A stretch of DNA of 64,000 nucleotides, taken from positions 1-64,000 of the forward strand of contig NZ_KB903663.1 of NCBI RefSeq assembly GCF_000379725.1, written 5' to 3'. The DNA comes from Cytophaga aurantiaca DSM 3654. Its GTDB lineage: Bacteria > Bacteroidota > Bacteroidia > Cytophagales > Cytophagaceae. The position numbers and the translations under genes are program-made. Within the stretch, counting starts at the first letter, position 1, and each line of letters begins with the position of its first letter. Positions 60,184 through 64,000 of the stretch are shown in pieces. Below the pieces are notes generated by a model, which searched no databases, was not told the DNA's origin, and saw nothing but the letters and a program-made list of their open reading frames with translations.

Positions 60184-61038
60184 ATGATTGCAATCGTCGA
60201 TAGTGGTTCTACAAAATCAAACTGGTTGTTCACCGGGAAAAAATCGGGGGAAGATTTTTCCATTCGCACTACCGGTATAAATCCATATTATCAAACAGTA
60301 GAAGAAATTCAGGAAGCATTACAAAAAGAATTGGTCCCGAATCTTCCGCAGATCAGTTTGATCACAGCCGTTTACTTTTACGGAGCCGGTTGTGAATTAC
60401 CTGCACAACAAGCAGTCGTTGCACGTGCTATCTCTCCCCTATTCAACAATTGTACCGTACATGTAGATAGCGATCTGATCGCTGCGGCACGTTCGGTGCT
60501 TGGCGATGAAGCAGGCATCTGCTGCATTAGCGGGACTGGATCAAACACCTGTTATTACGATGGAAAAAAGATCTTAAGAAACATCAATTCACTTGGATTG
60601 TATATGGGCGATGAAGGCAGCGGCGGTTTCTTAGGAAAACTATTGGCACGCGACTACATAAGAGAATCTATGCCGCCTGATATACGTGGCCGCTTTGAAG
60701 TATTCACCGCCGATCGTAAAAGTGATATCATGGATAAAGTATATAAAAAACCTTTTCCAAACCGTTATCTGGCTTCGCTTGCACCGTTTGCGATTCTTCA
60801 TAAATCTGACCAATATATAAACGAATTAATTGAAGAAAATTTCCGTTTGTTATTTGACAACTGTATTTGCAGATATGAAAATTTCTCAACACTACCTGTG
60901 CGCTTTATCGGTTCTATCGGCTTGCATTTAAAAGAAGCATTGGAAAAGGTTGCTGCAGATAAAAAAGTACATATTGATAAAATTGTTGATGACCCGATGA
61001 AAGGGTTAAAAGAATATCATTTGAAACACATACTATGA
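60184..61038 (+). CDS. N-acetylglucosamine kinase (BadF/BcrA-type ATPase)
   Basis: 284 residues. Phosphate loop IVDSGSTKSNWLF at the N-terminus, GAGCELPAQQAVV, the second ATP motif CCISGTGSNTCYYDG and GDEGSGGFLGKLLARDYI show the BadF/BadG/hexokinase-like fold used by GlcNAc and related amino-sugar kinases. Its stop overlaps the murQ start by 4 bases. Together they would act on amino sugars from peptidoglycan turnover (GlcNAc phosphorylation and MurNAc-6-P ether cleavage). Specificity between GlcNAc and MurNAc is not settled by the sequence. Confidence 0.85.
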   Translation: MIAIVDSGSTKSNWLFTGKKSGEDFSIRTTGINPYYQTVEEIQEALQKELVPNLPQISLITAVYFYGAGCELPAQQAVVARAISPLFNNCTVHVDSDLIAAARSVLGDEAGICCISGTGSNTCYYDGKKILRNINSLGLYMGDEGSGGFLGKLLARDYIRESMPPDIRGRFEVFTADRKSDIMDKVYKKPFPNRYLASLAPFAILHKSDQYINELIEENFRLLFDNCICRYENFSTLPVRFIGSIGLHLKEALEKVAADKKVHIDKIVDDPMKGLKEYHLKHIL

Positions 61039-61847
61039 ATATAACGGAATCCTCTTCGAACTATTCAAACCTGGAACAGATGTCTGTTACAGATTTATTA
61101 GCAAACATCAATAAAGAAGATAAAACAGTGCCGCTTGCGATAGAGAAAGCATTGCCGCAATTAGAAGCGCTGATCCATTCTATTGTACTACGTATGAAAA
61201 ACGGCGGACGATTATTTTATATCGGTGCCGGTACCAGCGGCAGACTGGGTGTTGTGGATGCCTCGGAATGCCCTCCTACTTATGGTGTACCGCAAGGCAT
61301 GGTCGTTGGAATCATTGCAGGTGGTGACAGTGCCATACGCAAAGCAGTTGAATTTGCTGAAGACAACGCAACACAAGCTTGGTTGGATTTAAAAGAATAT
61401 GATATTAACACAACGGATACAGTAATAGGTATTGCAGCATCCGGCAGAACTCCTTACGTGATTGGCGGCTTAAAAGCTGCAAAGGAAGCTGGTATCAATA
61501 CAGGTTGTATTGTTTGCAATCCGGGCTCTGCCGTTGCTGCAGCCTGTGACTTCCCTGTAGAAGTAGTAACCGGACCGGAGTTTGTGACTGGCAGTACACG
61601 TATGAAAGCAGGTACAGCACAGAAGCTTGCCTTAAACATGATCTCTACTGCTGTCATGATACAGTTAGGAAAAGTGAAAGGCAATAAAATGGTGGATATG
61701 CAATTGAGCAATCTGAAGCTTGTTGACCGTGGTGTGCGTATGATCGTGGAGGAATTATCCATTGATGCAGATACAGCAAAAAAATTACTGGAAGAAAACG
61801 GAAATAACGTTCGCAACGCAATAAACGCATACAAGGGCCATGCATGA
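61035..61847 (+). CDS. murQ: N-acetylmuramic acid 6-phosphate etherase
   Basis: Removes D-lactate from MurNAc-6-phosphate to give GlcNAc-6-phosphate. 270 residues of the SIS fold: GAGTSGRLGVVDASECPPTYG (as loop and substrate site), IAGGDSAIRKAVEFAEDN, GIAASGRTPYVIGGL and TGSTRMKAGTAQKLALNMIST in pieces. The short C-terminal helical cap (DADTAKKLLEENG) is normal. It overlaps the kinase by 4 bases and the next gene by 8, so three genes form a tight operon. Confidence 0.95.
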   Translation: MNITESSSNYSNLEQMSVTDLLANINKEDKTVPLAIEKALPQLEALIHSIVLRMKNGGRLFYIGAGTSGRLGVVDASECPPTYGVPQGMVVGIIAGGDSAIRKAVEFAEDNATQAWLDLKEYDINTTDTVIGIAASGRTPYVIGGLKAAKEAGINTGCIVCNPGSAVAAACDFPVEVVTGPEFVTGSTRMKAGTAQKLALNMISTAVMIQLGKVKGNKMVDMQLSNLKLVDRGVRMIVEELSIDADTAKKLLEENGNNVRNAINAYKGHA

Positions 61848-62406
61848 GATTGAACCGTTTTATAATTGGGAAGAAAATTATTCTTCAAACGAAGATCCTC
61901 GATCTCCTTTTTATGAAGCGGAATACAATACCGAAGCTTATACCAATGCCATTTATGGATACTACATTCATCCATTATGGGATTTCATTGGTTCGGAAAC
62001 ATTGTATGTAAAAATACTTTTTGCTGACTACGATGAACAGATCGCTGTTATCGAAATGCTCGGCGAATGGAACGACACCTTACACAACGACATCATGCAT
62101 CTGAAGCGCAATGTCATTGATTTATTAGTTGCAGAAGGAATTACAAAATACATTCTCATCGGCGAGAACATTATGAACTTCCACGGAAGTGATGATGAAT
62201 ATTATGCTGAATGGTTTGAAGAAATTGAAGATGGCTGGATCGCTGCTGTTAATTTCAGAGAACACGTATTAGAAGAATGGAAAAAATTCAATCTTGATTA
62301 TTACATTAATTTCGGCGGAACACTTGAAGTGTTGAATTGGAGAACAATGAGTCCGCAGGTATTTTGTAAGGCAGTAGAAACGCTGATTCAGAAGAGACTA
62401 GGATAA
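61840..62406 (+). CDS. Hypothetical protein in the murQ operon
   Basis: 188 residues, acidic and aromatic: MHEIEPFYNWEENYSSNED, then IYGYYIHPLWDFIGSETLYVKILFADYDEQIAVIEML in pieces and KYILIGENIMNFHGSDDEYYAEW. No signal or membrane segment. Overlapping the murQ end by 8 bases, it is surely expressed with it. I do not recognise a family. An alpha/beta fold with a conserved DD-YY-EW patch is possible. It ends at the inverted repeat 62422-62491. Confidence 0.75.
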   Translation: MHEIEPFYNWEENYSSNEDPRSPFYEAEYNTEAYTNAIYGYYIHPLWDFIGSETLYVKILFADYDEQIAVIEMLGEWNDTLHNDIMHLKRNVIDLLVAEGITKYILIGENIMNFHGSDDEYYAEWFEEIEDGWIAAVNFREHVLEEWKKFNLDYYINFGGTLEVLNWRTMSPQVFCKAVETLIQKRLG

Positions 62407-62421
62407 CTTTATTAAAACAAA

Positions 62422-62491
62422 CAAATCACAAAACACAAATTCCAAACGAATAGTGAATGCCGTTCGTTTGGAATTTGTGTTTTGTGATTTG
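62422..62491. terminator. 29-base-arm inverted repeat between convergent genes
   Basis: Arms 62422-62450 and 62463-62491 are perfect inverted copies with a 12-base spacer (TAGTGAATGCCG). There is no classical A- or T-tract, but both flanks are T-rich on the exit strand. TTTGGAATTTGT is present twice directly (62467-62478, 62488-62499). Convergent position (gene ends 62406 and 62502) makes it a likely bidirectional terminator. Confidence 0.75.
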
Positions 62492-62501
62492 GAATTTGTT
62501 T

Positions 62502-63098
62502 CTATTTCTCCATTACAATGAATTTTTCTCTTTTCATTCTTGTAATTACAGCATCCCATATTTCATCAATCGTTCTGTTAATATCTACCGGATTTAATGT
62601 AGATGTTACACCCGACCAAAGTAATTTATCCTGTGAAACTGAAAACACGTTTGTTTCAACGATGTAGTTTTTATCCTGTTGATAATAACCCGGTGAATAG
62701 AAACCTCCGTAGTTCATTCCGTACCAGCCGTAGTAGCCGCCTTGATACGTACCAGGCACATAGGAAGTACTGTTTTGTATGTCTACTAAATGCAAGGTCA
62801 ACACACCATCATATCCTTCTTTTTTTACGAATGCTTTAAATGATGCTTCATCCATATTTTGTTGATCCGGACCAAGGTTCATATATGAAGTTCTAAAAGC
62901 AGGATTTTTTGCAGCTATTTTATCTTCCGCAATTCTTCTTGTTGTTTCATCTTTAAAAAGAGCAACTACCATTACTTTTTTAAATTGTTCTTTTGTGTAT
63001 GTCGCTCCCGGTGCTTTCCAGCTGCTCTGCATAGTTGTAGAAGAACATCCGGCTAAAAACAATACCGTAAGGAGTATAAAAATCTGCTTCATATTCAA
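62502..63098 (-). CDS. Lipoprotein, DUF4136-like
   Basis: 198 residues. The lipobox LAGC ends a short signal (MNMKQIFILLTVLFLAGC); ATGs at 63098 and 63092 are both possible. The mature part has SSWKAPGATYTKEQFKKVMVV, then VKKEGYDGVLTLHLVDIQNS and a Tyr/Gly-rich stretch (PGTYQGGYYGWYGMNYGGFY) before NYIVETNVFSVSQDKLLWSG. This pattern matches the DUF4136/penicillin-binding activator-like lipoproteins of the outer membrane. Function unknown. Convergent with the murQ operon. Confidence 0.75.
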   Translation of the reverse strand: MNMKQIFILLTVLFLAGCSSTTMQSSWKAPGATYTKEQFKKVMVVALFKDETTRRIAEDKIAAKNPAFRTSYMNLGPDQQNMDEASFKAFVKKEGYDGVLTLHLVDIQNSTSYVPGTYQGGYYGWYGMNYGGFYSPGYYQQDKNYIVETNVFSVSQDKLLWSGVTSTLNPVDINRTIDEIWDAVITRMKREKFIVMEK

Positions 63099-63180
63099 TG
63101 TAAGTTAAGTTGTATATATATTATTTATTAAATGTCATTATAACATAAAGGTACATAAGTCATTGCGCTAGTCCAATAGT

Positions 63181-64000
63181 TTACTTTTTTTTCTGGTTGT
63201 CCATTTCCAGAATTTTATCACGCATTTCTTTACTATCCCAGGCATGATCGTTTGCAGACGGCACTATTTGCCTATCGCTTTGCAACAACTCTTCCTGTAA
63301 TGCAATCTGCTCGCGCACATCCGAAATATATACCTTCATATCTTTTCGGTTTTTAGACAATGTGCGTAATGCAGCTTCATCGTATTTGATAAAATTTTGC
63401 CCTGCACGAAAAGCTGAATAGGTTCTATAGCCTAATTTTTTCATTACATCCACGCCCAAACGAATAGACGTATCCAAATGCTCGCGGTAAATATTTTCGA
63501 CTCCTTCATCCAATAATTCATACGTATCCATTCTATTTTTAGAACGTACCATGATCTCTAAATTTGGAAAATGCTGTTTAACAATTTTAACAATCTCTAA
63601 ATTGGTTTCCGGAGAATCAATAGCAATGATAAGTATACTTGCTTCAGCTGCTCCTGCTGCTTCCAGAATATCTACACGCGTTGCATCTCCATAAAAAACA
63701 TTGAACCCCATCTTCCTCAATAAGTCTACTTGATCTGAACTATTGTCCAGCACCGTCGCCACAACTCCATTCGCACGCAAAAAACGCGCAAGTGTAGTTC
63801 CGAAATGTCCAAAGCCTACAAGCAATACATTGTTTCGTTCTTCAATACGATCTGCTCGTTTTGTTGTTTGTTCATTCTTTGCAGCACGCACTTTTGGTAA
63901 GACCCATTTATCTAAGACAATCAACAGCAATGGACTTATCGTCATGCTGAGTGCTGTTACAGCCATCATCATGTCTGTTTGTTCCTGCGTTAAAATATTG
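63181..64000 (-). CDS. Kef/CPA2-type cation:proton antiporter, C-terminal part
   Basis: Truncated by the window edge: the frame continues to base 64000 without a start (residues before the first ATG at 63972 read NILTQEQTD). A last membrane segment (AVTALSMTISPLLLIVLDKW) leads into a TrkA-N domain with the NAD loop NVLLVGFGHFGTTLARFLRANG, VLDNSSDQVDLLRKMGF and GDATRVDILEAAGAAEA. The C-terminal 80 residues are charged and probably regulatory. This is the KefB/KefC layout of glutathione-gated potassium efflux, but the substrate and ligand cannot be fixed from a part. Confidence 0.9.
   Translation of the reverse strand, partial: NILTQEQTDMMMAVTALSMTISPLLLIVLDKWVLPKVRAAKNEQTTKRADRIEERNNVLLVGFGHFGTTLARFLRANGVVATVLDNSSDQVDLLRKMGFNVFYGDATRVDILEAAGAAEASILIIAIDSPETNLEIVKIVKQHFPNLEIMVRSKNRMDTYELLDEGVENIYREHLDTSIRLGVDVMKKLGYRTYSAFRAGQNFIKYDEAALRTLSKNRKDMKVYISDVREQIALQEELLQSDRQIVPSANDHAWDSKEMRDKILEMDNQKKK

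Overview
The window looks like chromosomal DNA of a Bacteroidetes bacterium, most like the Cytophaga group (Cytophaga hutchinsonii or a close relative). The reasons are: an AT-rich base composition; a protein with a type IX secretion sorting tail; a PorD/DUF4835 protein; the Bacteroidetes-type omega subunit; an OstA/LptA-like protein next to bamD; a bacterial GH3 enzyme; and promoters of the Bacteroidetes form (TTG, about 20 bases, TAnnTTTG) in front of rplM and recA. The species name is an inference from gene content. No tRNA, rRNA or CRISPR array was seen.

Left part (1-16 kb): a cut-off insertion sequence at the edge; a minus-strand run GH3 - dxr - rseP - LysM protein; a glycan cluster (two polytopic GT-C-like proteins around a polyprenyl-phosphate-mannose-synthase-like GT2 and a methyltransferase); an HtrA protease; then dnaA with a 441-base AT-rich upstream gap; a long QueA paralogue; a secreted pirin; and fabI.

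Middle (17-40 kb): a compact minus-strand block of OstA/LptA-like - bamD - rpoZ - coaBC - porD - a small Sm-like protein - recN, linking envelope assembly with core information genes. It is followed by tilS, mdh, a type IX cargo protein, a phenylalanine hydroxylase homologue that lacks the usual iron-ligand glutamate, a CHASE2/FecR-like sensor pair, an overlapping PAS kinase/receiver pair, an MltD-like LysM transglycosylase, and several peptidases.

Right part (40-64 kb): an LRR protein; the rplM-rpsI-rpsB-tsf operon with a clear promoter; an RluA/PhoR/PhoB-like/TlpA run; recA with an unusual symmetric promoter region; an orphan eutBC pair; the standard queA; fbaA preceded by a Shine-Dalgarno-led seven-codon ORF; a radical SAM protein; an arginase-family protein with an altered metal site; a small cytochrome b5-like protein; a peptidoglycan-recycling operon (GlcNAc kinase, murQ, unknown protein); and the end of a Kef-type antiporter cut by the window edge.

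The most unusual non-coding signals are: a family of very long palindromic bidirectional terminators, one a perfect 66-base palindrome and several sharing stem sequences; a heptad-periodic CTAG repeat block at 60028-60177; and a nested set of inverted repeats over the recA promoter. I did not identify a complete, clearly new multi-gene system. The strongest leads are those DNA elements and the altered enzyme sites.
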